64,000 nucleotides of DNA from positions 186,001 to 250,000 of the forward strand of contig NZ_BMVB01000006.1 of NCBI RefSeq assembly GCF_014650495.1. The letters run 5' to 3'. Shown one piece after another: positions 54,731 through 63,931 of this stretch (its first letter is position 1; every line of letters begins with the position of its first letter). The DNA is from Streptomyces cinnamoneus. Its GTDB lineage: Bacteria; Actinomycetota; Actinomycetes; Streptomycetales; Streptomycetaceae. Made by a program: the position numbers and the translations under genes. The notes under the pieces were generated by a model. The model was given only the letters and a program-made list of their open reading frames with translations. It had not been told where the DNA came from and searched no databases.

Positions 54731-54964
54731 GACCGCCCCCTTTCGTCCATGTCCGGTCTCTTCCCGAAGCACCGGGGGAACCGCGAAAATTTCCCGACGT
54801 GACAAGGATCTCCCGGCCCGGGGGCCCTCCCGGCTGGCCCCCGGCCCGGGCATTCAGGCACGATCTGGCGGAAGCCGGCACCCTACGGCTGCGTAACTTC
54901 GCCACCCCCTGCATCTCACTTCAGCCGGGAGCACCCTCCCCCAGGCCGGAAGGACCTTCCCGAC

Positions 54965-55684
54965 ATGGCAGAGCTCGTCTACCCACCGGTGATCGGTGTA
55001 GCCCGCACCATGTTCAAGGCGCTGGACCTGCGCTTCGACATCCAGGGCACCGAGCACATCCCCCAGCGGGGCGGGGCGGTGCTGGTGAGCAACCACATCG
55101 GGTACCTCGACTTCGTCTTCTGCGGCCTGGCGGCCCGGCCCGCCAAGCGGCTGGTGCGCTTCATGGCGAAGGACTCGGTGTTCCGGCACAAGGTGTCCGG
55201 GCCCCTGATGCGGGCGATGAAGCACATCCCCGTGGACCGCGCGGCGGGCATGGACGCCTACCGCCACGCCCTGTCCGCCCTGCGGTCGGGCGAGGTCATC
55301 GGCGTGTTCCCGGAGGCCACGATCTCCACGTCCTTCACGCTGAAGAACTTCAAGTCCGGCGCCGCGCGGCTGGCGCAGGAGGCCGGGGTGCCGCTGGTGC
55401 CGATGGCGCTGTGGGGCACCCAGCGGCTGTGGACCAAGGGGCAGAAGCGCAACCTGCGCCGGGAGCACATCCCCGTGGCCATACGTGTGGGTGAGCCGCT
55501 GACGCCGGAGGCGGGCGAGTCCGCCGAGAAGGTCACCGAGCGGCTGCGCTCCCGGGTGCAGGGCCTGCTGGAGTCGGCCCAGCGCGCCTACCCCGTGCGC
55601 ACCGAGGGGCCGGGCGACAGCTGGTGGATCCCGGCGCACCTGGGCGGCACGGCCCCGGCACCGGCCGAGGCCGGGGGCCGCTGA
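54965..55684 (+). CDS. 1-acyl-glycerol-3-phosphate acyltransferase (PlsC-like)
   Basis: This 239-residue protein has the acyltransferase motifs NHIGYLDFVF (NHx4D), KRLVRFMAKDSVF, GVFPEATIS and VPMALWGTQR. It acylates lysophosphatidic acid at the membrane in phospholipid synthesis; several paralogues are usual in Streptomyces. ATG 54965 with GGAAGGA upstream. Confidence 0.93.
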   Translation: MAELVYPPVIGVARTMFKALDLRFDIQGTEHIPQRGGAVLVSNHIGYLDFVFCGLAARPAKRLVRFMAKDSVFRHKVSGPLMRAMKHIPVDRAAGMDAYRHALSALRSGEVIGVFPEATISTSFTLKNFKSGAARLAQEAGVPLVPMALWGTQRLWTKGQKRNLRREHIPVAIRVGEPLTPEAGESAEKVTERLRSRVQGLLESAQRAYPVRTEGPGDSWWIPAHLGGTAPAPAEAGGR

Positions 55685-55711
55685 CCCGGCGCCGGTACGC
55701 AGAACGCAGGA

Positions 55712-55746
55712 GAGCCCCTGGCCGCGCAGTGCGTGGCCAGGGGCTC
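55712..55746. terminator. Bidirectional terminator
   Basis: GAGCCCCTGGCC and GGCCAGGGGCTC form a perfect 12-bp stem with an 11-nt loop, followed by CTTT on the plus strand. It lies between convergent genes (acyltransferase stop 55684, aldolase stop 55805). Confidence 0.9.
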
Positions 55747-55804
55747 CTTTGCGTCCGTACGTCCGTACGTCGGCCGCGGGTGCGGCTGCCGGGCGGTGTC
55801 CGGC

Positions 55805-56905
55805 CTAGCGGTGCGCCATCTCCTCGGCGACGGCCGCCGTGAAGGCGTCCACGTCGGCCTCGGTGGTGTCGAAGGAGCACATCCAGCGGACGTCGCCGGC
55901 CGCCTCGTCCCAGAAGTAGAAGCGGTAGCGCTTCCGCAGGCGCTCGGAGACGTCGTGCGGCAGCCGGGCGAAGACGGCGTTGGACTGCACCGGGTGGAGG
56001 ATCTCGACGCCCTCGACACCCCGTACGCCCTCGGCCAGCCGCGCCGCCATGGCGTTGGCGTGCGACGCGCTGCGCAGCCACAGGTCGCCCGAGAGCAGCG
56101 CCTCGAACTGCACCGAGACGAAGCGCATCTTCGATGCGAGCTGCATCGACATCTTGCGCAGGTGCTTCATCGCCCTGACCGCGTCCGGATTCAGGACGAC
56201 GACGCACTCGCCGAAGACCATGCCGTTCTTGGTGCCGCCGAAGGAGAGCAGATCCACTCCGGCGTCGGTGGTGAAGGCCCGCAGCGGCACACCCAGCGCG
56301 GCCGCGGCGTTGGCGATGCGCGCGCCGTCCAGGTGGACCTTCATGCCCCGCTCGTGGGCGTGGTCGCAGATCTCGCGGATCTCCTCGGGCGTGTAGCAGG
56401 TGCCCAGCTCGGTGGTCTGCGCGATCGAGACGACCTGCGGCTGGGCGCGGTGCTCGTCCTCCCAGCCGAACGCCTCGCGGTCGATCAGCTCGGGGGTGAG
56501 CTTGCCGTGCTCGGTGGGCACGTGCAGCAGCTTCAGCCCGCCGACGCGCTCGGGCGCGCCGCACTCGTCAATGTTGATGTGCGCGGAGGAGGCGCAGATC
56601 ACCGCGCCCCACCGCTCGGTCGCGGCCTGCAGGGCGACGACGTTGGCGCCCGTGCCGTTGAAGACCGGGAACGCCTCGGCGGTCGGCCCGAAGTGGGCCC
56701 GCATCACGTCCTGGAGGTGGGCGGTGTAGTCGTCCTCGCCGTACGCGACCTGGTGTCCGCCGTTGGCGAGGGCGAGCGCCGCGAGGATCTCGGGGTGCGC
56801 GCCCGCGTAGTTGTCGCTGGCGAACCCGCGCACGGCGGGGTCGTGGCGGCGCTGCGCGTCGGTCGCTGCCGAAGGCGTCTCGGTCAGGTTTGCGGGGTGA
56901 GCCAC
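55805..56905 (-). CDS. Low-specificity L-threonine aldolase
   Basis: This 366-residue PLP enzyme has the PLP Lys in LLSFGGTKNGMVFGE, HLDGARIANAA, FASDNYAGAHPEI and YGEDDYT. It cleaves L-threonine or allo-threonine to glycine and acetaldehyde. GTG 56905 lies inside the 3' end of the SDR gene (22-nt overlap), so it is translated from the same message. Confidence 0.92.
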   Translation of the reverse strand: MAHPANLTETPSAATDAQRRHDPAVRGFASDNYAGAHPEILAALALANGGHQVAYGEDDYTAHLQDVMRAHFGPTAEAFPVFNGTGANVVALQAATERWGAVICASSAHINIDECGAPERVGGLKLLHVPTEHGKLTPELIDREAFGWEDEHRAQPQVVSIAQTTELGTCYTPEEIREICDHAHERGMKVHLDGARIANAAAALGVPLRAFTTDAGVDLLSFGGTKNGMVFGECVVVLNPDAVRAMKHLRKMSMQLASKMRFVSVQFEALLSGDLWLRSASHANAMAARLAEGVRGVEGVEILHPVQSNAVFARLPHDVSERLRKRYRFYFWDEAAGDVRWMCSFDTTEADVDAFTAAVAEEMAHR

Positions 56906-57645
56906 AGACGGGTTCCGTTCACTTCCTGGGCGGGCTTCTCCCAGACGCCGACGATGGCCTGGGCCAGGTCCTTGGCGTCCGTGAATCCCGCGAACTTCGC
57001 GTTGGGGCGTTCGGCGCGCATCGCGTCATGCACCAGCGCCTTGATCACCAATATGGTGGCGGCGGCCGGCGGGACGTCGTCACCCCCGGTCTTGCGGAAG
57101 GAGTCCGCGAGGGCCAGCGTCCACGCCTCGGCGGCGGCCTTGGAGGCGGAGTAGGCGGCGTTGCCCGCGGTGGGCTTGCTCGCGCCGGCCGCGCTGATCA
57201 GCACGTAGCGGCCGTTGCCGCTGCGGGCCAGCGGGCCCTCGAAGGCCAGCGAGGTGTGCTGGACGGTGCGGATGAGCAGCTTCTCCAGCAGCTCCCAGTC
57301 GGCCAGGTCCGTCTCGGCGAAGGTCGCCGAGCCGCGCCAGCCGCCCACCAGGTGGACCAGGCCGTCGATGCGGCCGAATTCCTTCTCCGTGCGGTCGGCC
57401 CAGGCGCGGGTGGCGTCCAGGTCGAGCAGGTCCACGGTGTCGCCGGTGACGGTCGCACCGCCGTGGGCGTAGCGGGCCGCGTCCACGGCCTCGGCGAGGC
57501 GTGCCGCGTCGGCGTCCGAGGCGACGACCGTCGCCCCGGCCTCCGCCAGCTGCAGCAGGGCCGCCCGGCCCGCCGGGCCGGCCGCTCCGGCCACCGCCAC
57601 GACGGCGCCCTCCAGCGGGCCGTTGCCGTTCGTCGGAGTGCTCAT
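56884..57645 (-). CDS. Short-chain dehydrogenase/reductase
   Basis: This 253-residue SDR has cofactor motif VAVAGAAGPAGRAAL (variant of TGxxxGxG), LVHLVGGW, ISAAG and YSASKAAAEAW (YxxxK). ATG 57645 has GGAGAGGGAGG upstream; a GTG at 57678 that overlaps the previous stop (GTGA) is an alternative. Middle gene of the DUF6421-SDR-aldolase operon. Substrate unknown. Confidence 0.88.
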   Translation of the reverse strand: MSTPTNGNGPLEGAVVAVAGAAGPAGRAALLQLAEAGATVVASDADAARLAEAVDAARYAHGGATVTGDTVDLLDLDATRAWADRTEKEFGRIDGLVHLVGGWRGSATFAETDLADWELLEKLLIRTVQHTSLAFEGPLARSGNGRYVLISAAGASKPTAGNAAYSASKAAAEAWTLALADSFRKTGGDDVPPAAATILVIKALVHDAMRAERPNAKFAGFTDAKDLAQAIVGVWEKPAQEVNGTRLWLTPQT

Positions 57646-57674
57646 GGTCGTCGCCTCCCTCTCCTGCTGCTCGC

Positions 57675-59072
57675 TCACGCCGCCACCCGCTCCATGTCCG
57701 CCGCGGTGATTCCCTTGGTCGATGCGACCACACCGCGCAGCTTCTTGGCGAGGGCCTCGTAGAACATGCTGAGCGGGAACTCGTCCGGAAGCACGTCGTC
57801 CACCAGCTTGCGCGGCGGGAGTGCGAGGTCGAGGGCGTCGGGGCCCTTGGCCCACACGGATCCGGGGTGCGGGGCGAGGTAGGTCGAGACGAGGTCGTAG
57901 GCGGCGAACCAGTGGACGAGCTTGGGGCGGTCGATGCCGTCGCGGTAGAGCTTCTCGATCTCGCCGCACAGCTGGTTGGTGACCTGCGGGGCACGCTCCC
58001 AGTCGATGTGCAGAGTGTTGTCCGTCCAGCGTACGACGTCGTGCTTGTGCAGGTAGGAGAAGAGCAGCTGGCCGCCGAGGCCGTCGTAGTTGCGGACGCG
58101 CTCGCCGGTGATCGGGAAGCGGAACATCCGGTCGAACAGAACGGCGAACTGCACGTCACGGGCCTGGGCGTAGCCGTCGGCCTCCAGCTTCACGGCCTCC
58201 TTGAAGGCGGTGAGGTCGCAGCGCAGCTCCTCCAGGCCGTACATCCAGAACGGCTGCCGCTGCTTGATCATGAAGGGGTCGAAGGGCAGGTCACCGTGGC
58301 TGTGGGTGCGGTCGTGGACCATGTCCCACAGGACGAACGCCTGCTGGCAGCGCTCCTGGTCGCCGATCATGTCGGCGATGTCGGCGGGGAGGTCCAGGCG
58401 GAGGGTCTCCACAGCGGCCTCGGTGATGCGGCGGAAGCGGGCCGCCTCGCGGTCGCAGAAGATGCCGCCCCAGGTGAAGCGCTCGGGGGCCTCGCGGACG
58501 GCGATGGTCTCGGGGAAGAGCACCGCGGAGTTGGTGTCGTAGCCCGCCGTGAAGTCCTCGAAGGTGATGCCGAGGAAGAGCGGGTTGTCGTAGCGGGTGC
58601 GCTCCAGCTCCGCGAGCCACTCCGGCCACACCATGCGCAGGACGACGGCCTCGAAGTTGCGGTCGGGGTTGCCGTTCTGGGTGTACATGGGGAAGAGCAC
58701 GAGGTGCTGGCGGCCGTCGGCGCGCTCGGCAGCGGGCTGGAAGGCCAGCAGGGAGTCCAGGAAGTCCGGCACCCCGAAGCCCGTGTCGGCCCAGCGGCGC
58801 AGGTCGGCGACGAGGGCCGTGTGGTAGGCGGCGTCGTGCGGCAGGAGGGGCGAGAGCCGCTCGACGGCGGCTATGACCGTCTCGACCCGGGCGCGGACGT
58901 CGTCGCCCGGTGGCGCGCCCTCGGCCGTGAGGTCGATGGAGCCGTCGGCGGACTGCCACGGCCGGATCGCCTCCACGGCGCCCTTGAGCTCGGCCCAGGC
59001 CGGGTGCTCCACCACACGATCGACAGACAAAATGTCGGTTTTCACTGCTGTCGACGTAAGAATTTCCGTCAC
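57675..59072 (-). CDS. DUF6421-like conserved actinobacterial protein
   Basis: This 465-residue soluble protein has many conserved aromatic and charged segments (YTQNGNPDRNFEAVVLRMVWPEW, FVLWDMVHDRTHSHGDLPFDP, MYGLEELRCDLTAF). The His/Asp/Glu-rich DMVHDRTHSHGD could bind metal. GTG 59072 has GAGGAGGGG 5-6 nt upstream. First gene of an operon with SDR and threonine aldolase. Biochemical function unknown. Confidence 0.8.
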   Translation of the reverse strand: MTEILTSTAVKTDILSVDRVVEHPAWAELKGAVEAIRPWQSADGSIDLTAEGAPPGDDVRARVETVIAAVERLSPLLPHDAAYHTALVADLRRWADTGFGVPDFLDSLLAFQPAAERADGRQHLVLFPMYTQNGNPDRNFEAVVLRMVWPEWLAELERTRYDNPLFLGITFEDFTAGYDTNSAVLFPETIAVREAPERFTWGGIFCDREAARFRRITEAAVETLRLDLPADIADMIGDQERCQQAFVLWDMVHDRTHSHGDLPFDPFMIKQRQPFWMYGLEELRCDLTAFKEAVKLEADGYAQARDVQFAVLFDRMFRFPITGERVRNYDGLGGQLLFSYLHKHDVVRWTDNTLHIDWERAPQVTNQLCGEIEKLYRDGIDRPKLVHWFAAYDLVSTYLAPHPGSVWAKGPDALDLALPPRKLVDDVLPDEFPLSMFYEALAKKLRGVVASTKGITAADMERVAA

Positions 59073-59107
59073 GACTGCCCCTCCTCGGGAGAACCTGGCG
59101 TTAAGAC

Positions 59108-59137
59108 ACCGTATCCATGCGGGGTTCTTCACCTCAA
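59108..59137 (-). promoter_or_regulatory. Candidate promoter of the DUF6421 operon
   Basis: Minus strand TTGAGG (59137-59132), 18 nt, TACGGT (59113-59108) predicts a start near 59101 and a ~28-nt leader to GTG 59072. An AT-rich stretch just upstream (59147-59160) may help melting or bind a regulator. Confidence 0.4.
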
Positions 59138-59446
59138 GGGGTTGAGCGATAAATTATCCTGCCGAGGCCCTGCCGTACAGACGTTTTTCCTGTCGGTCTG
59201 CGCCATACGGGGGAGCCGGCCCGACCGATCGCCACACACGGCACTCCCGCCCCGGCGGTGAGAGGCGATTTCCAGCCAGTTCCGGGCGGCGCGGCCCGGC
59301 CCGTCGGCCGGACCGTCGGCCGGGCCCGCTCCTGGGCCCGGCGTTCCCGCTCCAGGTGTTCATGAAGCAGCAACAACCTTCCATCATTCGGACGGTTCGC
59401 GGTCATGACCTGGACAGATCATCGCGCGCGCTGCCAGTCTCCCGCC
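59138..59446. other. Intergenic region before the ABC operon
   Basis: No gene is supported in these 309 bases. They hold the AT-rich stretch 59147-59160, short GC repeats (GGCCG/CGGCC at 59283-59325) and presumably the promoter of the amino-acid transporter operon, which I cannot place. Confidence 0.5.
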
Positions 59447-60349
59447 ATGCCCGTCGCCAACCAGCCCAGACGCCTGGCCGCGACCCTCGCGGTCCTCCTC
59501 GCCGCCGCCGTCGGCTGCGCCCCGCAGGACGACACCGACACCGCGCAGCCGCCCCGCACGCCCGGCGCCAAGGCCGCCGCCTGCGCCAAGGGGCAGCTCG
59601 CCACCCGGACCGCCGGAAAGCTCACGGTGGGTACGGACAAGCCCGCCTACGCCCCCTGGTTCCAGGACGACGCCCCCGCGAACGGCAAGGGCTTCGAGTC
59701 GGCCGTGGCGTACGCCGTCGCCGACCGGCTCGGCTACGCCCGCTCCGACGTGGTCTGGCAGACGGTGCCCTTCAACACCTCCGTCGCCCCCGGCGCGAAG
59801 AAGTTCGACTTCGACATCAACCAGATCTCCATCAGCGACGAGCGCCGCCGGGCCGTCGACTTCTCCTCCGGTTACTACGACGTGCGGCAGGCCGTCATCG
59901 CGCTCAAGGACTCCGACGCCGCCAAGGCGACCTCGGTCGCCGGGCTCCGGCACGCCCGTCTCGGCGCCCAGGTGGGCACCACCAGCCTCGACGTCGTGGG
60001 CGACCTGATCAAGCCCGACCGGCGGCCGGCGGTCTTCCAGAAGAACGACTACGCCAAGACGGCCCTGAAGAACGGCCAGGTCGACGCGATCGTGGTCGAC
60101 CTCCCGACCGCCTTCTACATCACCTCCGCCGAGGTGCCGGAGGCGAGGATCGTCGGCCAGTTCGACCCGAAGGACGTGAAGGGGGCCGGCGGGGGCAGGG
60201 CCGAGCAGTTCGGGCTCGTCCTCGACAAGGGCAGCCGCCTCACCGGCTGCGTCAGCGACGCCGTCGACGCGCTGCGCAAGGACGGCACGCTCGGCCGGCT
60301 GGAGAAGCAGTGGCTGTCCGACACCGCCGGCGCACCGGTGCTCTCATGA
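59447..60349 (+). CDS. ABC transporter substrate-binding lipoprotein (polar amino acids)
   Basis: This 300-residue family 3 solute-binding protein has signal peptide RRLAATLAVLLAAAVGC with a lipobox-type cysteine near residue 24. KLTVGTDKPAYAPWFQ, KGFESAVAYAVADRLGY, FDFDINQISISDERRRAVDFS and the GQVDAIVVDLPTAFY hinge follow. ATG 59447 gives a normal-length signal; ATG 59405 would lengthen it. The stop overlaps the permease start (ATGA). Confidence 0.92.
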   Translation: MPVANQPRRLAATLAVLLAAAVGCAPQDDTDTAQPPRTPGAKAAACAKGQLATRTAGKLTVGTDKPAYAPWFQDDAPANGKGFESAVAYAVADRLGYARSDVVWQTVPFNTSVAPGAKKFDFDINQISISDERRRAVDFSSGYYDVRQAVIALKDSDAAKATSVAGLRHARLGAQVGTTSLDVVGDLIKPDRRPAVFQKNDYAKTALKNGQVDAIVVDLPTAFYITSAEVPEARIVGQFDPKDVKGAGGGRAEQFGLVLDKGSRLTGCVSDAVDALRKDGTLGRLEKQWLSDTAGAPVLS

Positions 60350-61323
60350 CGGCCAAGGACGCGACGCCGCAGCCGGCCGGCACACCGCGGCCGCAGGACG
60401 CGCCGCCGCGCCTGCCCGACGCGCGCAAGCCGCCGGGCAACGCGCGCAGGCCACCGGCGGACGCCGCGGCGGACGACGGCTACACGCCGTCCGCGCGGCG
60501 CATCGAGCGCGAGGCGTTCAAGCGCGCCCGGTCCCGCCGGGCCACGGCGGTCGCGGCCGTGAGCACCCTGGTCACCGGCGTCGTGCTCTTCCTCGTCGTG
60601 GTCAACTCGCCCGGCTGGGCGCGCACCCGCGAGACGTTCTTCAGCCCGCACTACGCCCGTGAGGCCCTGCCGGAGATCCTCGACGGGCTCTGGCTCAACG
60701 TCCGGCTGCTCCTCGTGTGCGGCGCGGCCGTGCTCGTCCTCGGCATGCTGATCGCCGTCGCCCGCACCCTGCGCGGCCCGGTGTTCTTCCCCCTGCGGGC
60801 GCTCGCCACCGCCTACACCGACTTCTTCCGCGGGCTGCCCCTCATCATCTGCCTGCTGATGGTGGTCTTCGGCATCCCCGCCCTGCGGCTGCAGGGCGTG
60901 ACGACCGACCCGGTGCTGCTCGGCGGCACGGCCCTGGTGCTCACCTACTCCGCCTACGTCGCCGAGGTCTTCCGGGCCGGCATCGAGTCGGTCCACCCCA
61001 GCCAGCGCGCCGCCGCCCGGTCGCTGGGGCTCGGCAACGGGCAGACCCTGCGCTTCGTGGTGCTGCCGCAGGCCGTGCGGCGGGTCGTGCCGCCGCTCCT
61101 CAACGACCTGGTCTCCCTCCAGAAGGACACCGGGCTGGTCTCCATCGCGGGAGCGGTCGACGCCGTCTACGCGGCACAGATCACCGCGAGCAAGAGCTTC
61201 AACTACACCCCGTACGTCGTGGCCGGACTGATCTTCGTGGCGCTCACCGTCCCCATGACGCGGTTCACCGACTCGGTCACCGCGCGGATGGACCGCCGCC
61301 GGGCCCAGGGAGGGATCGTATGA
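60346..61323 (+). CDS. Polar amino-acid ABC transporter permease
   Basis: This 325-residue protein has a ~75-residue hydrophilic proline-rich N-terminal extension, then five to six membrane segments. The His/Glu/Asp permease signature is present (TDFFRGLPLIICLL, YSAYVAEVFRAGIESVHPSQRAAARSLGLGNGQT with the EAA loop). Start and stop overlap both neighbours by 4 nt, so the three genes form a coupled operon. The long N-terminal extension is unusual. Confidence 0.93.
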   Translation: MTAKDATPQPAGTPRPQDAPPRLPDARKPPGNARRPPADAAADDGYTPSARRIEREAFKRARSRRATAVAAVSTLVTGVVLFLVVVNSPGWARTRETFFSPHYAREALPEILDGLWLNVRLLLVCGAAVLVLGMLIAVARTLRGPVFFPLRALATAYTDFFRGLPLIICLLMVVFGIPALRLQGVTTDPVLLGGTALVLTYSAYVAEVFRAGIESVHPSQRAAARSLGLGNGQTLRFVVLPQAVRRVVPPLLNDLVSLQKDTGLVSIAGAVDAVYAAQITASKSFNYTPYVVAGLIFVALTVPMTRFTDSVTARMDRRRAQGGIV

Positions 61324-62072
61324 GCGAGCAGCCGGTGCTGCGCCTGGAAGCGGTGCGCAAGACCTTCGGGGGCACGGTCGTCCTGCGGGACGTGGACCTG
61401 GAGGTCGCCCCGCACACCGTCACCGCGCTGATCGGCGCGTCCGGGTCCGGCAAGTCGACGCTGCTGCGGTGCGCGAACCTGCTGGAGGAGATCGACGACG
61501 GCGCGATCTTCCTGGACGGCGAGGAGATCACCGACCCGCGCACCGACCCGGACGCCGTGCGCCGCCGCATCGGCGTCGTCTTCCAGGCGTACAACCTCTT
61601 CCCGCACATGACCGTGCTGGACAACATCACCCTCGCCCCGCGGCGGGTGCACGGGGTGCCGCGCGCGGAGGCCGAGGAGCGGGCGCACGAGCTGCTGGGG
61701 CGGCTGGGCCTGGGGGGCAGGGCCGGCGAGTACCCGGACCGGCTCAGCGGCGGCCAGCAGCAGCGCGTGGCGATCGTCCGCGCGCTGGCGGCACGCCCCC
61801 GGCTGCTGCTGCTCGACGAGATCACCGCGGCCCTCGACCCGGAGCTGGTCGGGGAGGTGCTGAACGTCGTGCGCGACCTGAAGGACGAGGGCATGACCAT
61901 GGTCCTGGCCACGCACGAGATGGGCTTCGCCCGCGACGTCGCCGACCAGGTGTGCTTCCTGGACGGCGGCGTGGTGCTGGAGCGCGGCACGCCGGCCGAG
62001 GTCTTCGGCGATCCGCAGCAGGACCGCACGCGGCACTTCCTGCGGCGGCTGGTGGAGGCGGGCAGGCTCTAG
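61320..62072 (+). CDS. Polar amino-acid ABC transporter ATPase
   Basis: This 250-residue ATPase has Walker A GASGSGKST, Q-loop VFQAYNLFPH, signature LSGGQQQR and H-loop THEMGFA. Walker B LLLLDEITAALDPE has Ile-Thr-Ala in place of the usual Pro-Thr-Ser. It energises uptake by the preceding permease. The stop codon shares bases with the stop of the convergent GNAT gene (CTAG). Confidence 0.95.
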   Translation: MSEQPVLRLEAVRKTFGGTVVLRDVDLEVAPHTVTALIGASGSGKSTLLRCANLLEEIDDGAIFLDGEEITDPRTDPDAVRRRIGVVFQAYNLFPHMTVLDNITLAPRRVHGVPRAEAEERAHELLGRLGLGGRAGEYPDRLSGGQQQRVAIVRALAARPRLLLLDEITAALDPELVGEVLNVVRDLKDEGMTMVLATHEMGFARDVADQVCFLDGGVVLERGTPAEVFGDPQQDRTRHFLRRLVEAGRL

Positions 62073-62620
62073 CCGGCCAGATCCTTGACGAGAAGCTCGA
62101 ACTCCAGGTCGTCGCGCTGCGGGATGCCGAACCGCTCGTCGCCGTAGGGGAACGGGCTCATCTGCCCGGTGCGCCGGTAGCCGCGCCGTTCGTACCAGGC
62201 GATGAGCTCGGCACGCTGCCTGATCACGGTCATGTGCATCGCGGTGGCGCCCCACTCGGCGCGGGCCGTCCGCTCGGCCTCCGCCATGACGCGCTTGCCC
62301 AGGCCACCGCCCTGGGCCTCGGGACGGACCGCGAACATGCCGAAGTAGACGTGGTCACCGCGGTGTTCGAGGTGACAGCAGGCGATCGGCTCGCCGTCGC
62401 GCTCGACCACCAGCAGCCGGCTGCCGGCGTCGGCGACCAGGGCCGCGACCCCCTCGGCATCGGTGCGCTGCCCCTCCAGGAGATCGGCCTCGGTCGTCCA
62501 GCCGGCGCGGCTGGCGTCGCCGCGGTAGGCCGACTCGACCAGCGCGACCAGGGCCGGCACATCGGCCGGGGAAGCGTGCCGGAAGGCCGGCTCCGTCCGG
62601 CGGCCGGTGGTGGTCTCCAT
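62069..62620 (-). CDS. GNAT-family N-acetyltransferase
   Basis: This 183-residue protein has a GNAT core with HVYFGMFAVRPEAQGGGLGKRVMAEAER (acetyl-CoA-binding motif A, here QGGGLGK) and the closing YERRGYRRTGQ. ATG 62620. The acceptor amine is unknown. Confidence 0.9.
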   Translation of the reverse strand: METTTGRRTEPAFRHASPADVPALVALVESAYRGDASRAGWTTEADLLEGQRTDAEGVAALVADAGSRLLVVERDGEPIACCHLEHRGDHVYFGMFAVRPEAQGGGLGKRVMAEAERTARAEWGATAMHMTVIRQRAELIAWYERRGYRRTGQMSPFPYGDERFGIPQRDDLEFELLVKDLAG

Positions 62621-62698
62621 GTGCTCCGGGTCCTCTCTCCGTGCGGTTTCGTGCGCACGTACGACCCTAACGGAGGAGGTGTGCGTACAGTCGCGGGC

Positions 62699-63091
62699 AT
62701 GGTGCACGTACTGAGCAGCAGGGTGTTGCTGAGGCCGACGGACCCGGAGCGGTCGCGGGAGTTCTACGGCGGGAAGCTGGGACTCGCGGTCTACCGGGAG
62801 TTCGGCACAGGCCCCGAGCGCGGGGTCGTCTACTTCCTGGGCGGCGGCTTCCTGGAGGTCTCCGGCCGGTCCTCGACGCCACCGGGGCCGGGGCTGGAGT
62901 TGTGGTTCCAGGTCGCGGACGCGGCCGGTGCGCACGCGGAGTTCCTGCGCCACGGCGTGGAGGTGCTGGAGCCGCCGGAGAAGAAGCCCTGGGGGCTGAT
63001 CGAGATGTGGATCGCCGATCCCGACGGCGTGCGCATCGCGGTGGTGGAGGTGCCCGAGGGGCATCCGATGCGGTACCGGCCGGGCATCTGA
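62699..63091 (+). CDS. VOC (glyoxalase/bleomycin-resistance) superfamily protein
   Basis: This 130-residue protein has two beta-alpha-beta-beta-beta halves: SRVLLRPTDPERSREFYGGKLGLAV and ELWFQVADAAGAHAEFLRHGVEVLEPP, ending with MWIADPDGVRIAVVEVP. Metal-ligand His/Glu are not all evident, so the activity is open. ATG 62699, with GGAGG about 20 nt further upstream. Confidence 0.88.
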   Translation: MVHVLSSRVLLRPTDPERSREFYGGKLGLAVYREFGTGPERGVVYFLGGGFLEVSGRSSTPPGPGLELWFQVADAAGAHAEFLRHGVEVLEPPEKKPWGLIEMWIADPDGVRIAVVEVPEGHPMRYRPGI

Positions 63092-63267
63092 CGCGGCGGC
63101 CCGCGCCTTTGGGGCGCCGTGCCCCGGACCCGCACGGCCGTGCTCCCGCGCTGCGCCGGAGCACGGCCGGCCGGGTACGTGCTCCCCCTCGTGCGCCCGT
63201 GCGCTCCCGTGCGATGCCGCTGGCGTGGGCATCCTCCGGGGGTGGATGCGCTCCGGGGAGGTGTGCC

Positions 63268-63849
63268 GTGCACGGACCGCCGCTGGTCGGCTGGCTGCTG
63301 GTCGCGCTCTGCACGGCGACCGGCGCGTACTGCCTAGTCAGCACGCGGGCCGGCGCAGCGGGGGAGCGCCGGGCCGCGGCGGGCGATGCCCTGATGGGGC
63401 TCGGCATGGCCGCGATGGCCGTGCCGGCCGCCGCCCTGGACACCCGGCCCTGGGGGCAGGGCCTGCTCGCCCTGGTCTTCGCCGGGGCCGGGGTGCGCAC
63501 GTTGATGGCGGCCCGCCGGCAGCCGGAGGCCCATCACATGCATCACGCGGTGGGGGCGTTCGCCATGGTCTACATGGCCCTGGCGATGGCGGGTTCGCCC
63601 GCGGCCGTCCACGCGGGGCATGCCGCGGCGGCCCGGGAGCCGGCCGGAGTCCCGCTGCTCACGGGCGTGTTGCTGGCGTACTTCGCGGTGTACGTCGTGC
63701 GGGGTGCGGCCGGCATGGTCCCCGCGGCGGCGGCCCCGGGCGGCGAGGCCGCATGGCAGGGGCGCGGGCGGCGGGGCCGGCCCGAGCTGACGCACGCGTG
63801 CCGGCTGTCCATGGGCATCGGGATGCTGACGATGCTCCTCACCATGTGA
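63268..63849 (+). CDS. DUF5134-like integral membrane protein
   Basis: This 193-residue protein has five to six membrane segments and conserved His residues (HHMHHAVGAFAMVYMALAM, VHAGHAAAA) and ends LSMGIGMLTMLLTM. The pattern is that of the actinobacterial DUF5134 family. GTG 63268 has GGGGAGG 6 nt upstream. The histidines could bind copper or heme (inference). The next gene begins an M56-like protein. Confidence 0.8.
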   Translation: MHGPPLVGWLLVALCTATGAYCLVSTRAGAAGERRAAAGDALMGLGMAAMAVPAAALDTRPWGQGLLALVFAGAGVRTLMAARRQPEAHHMHHAVGAFAMVYMALAMAGSPAAVHAGHAAAAREPAGVPLLTGVLLAYFAVYVVRGAAGMVPAAAAPGGEAAWQGRGRRGRPELTHACRLSMGIGMLTMLLTM

Positions 63850-63931
63850 GCGAATCCCGGCCCGCGTGCGATGCGTCACTTCGTGCACGGGAACGTACCG
63901 GGCGCGCCGCCGCACTCATAGGCTGCTGACC

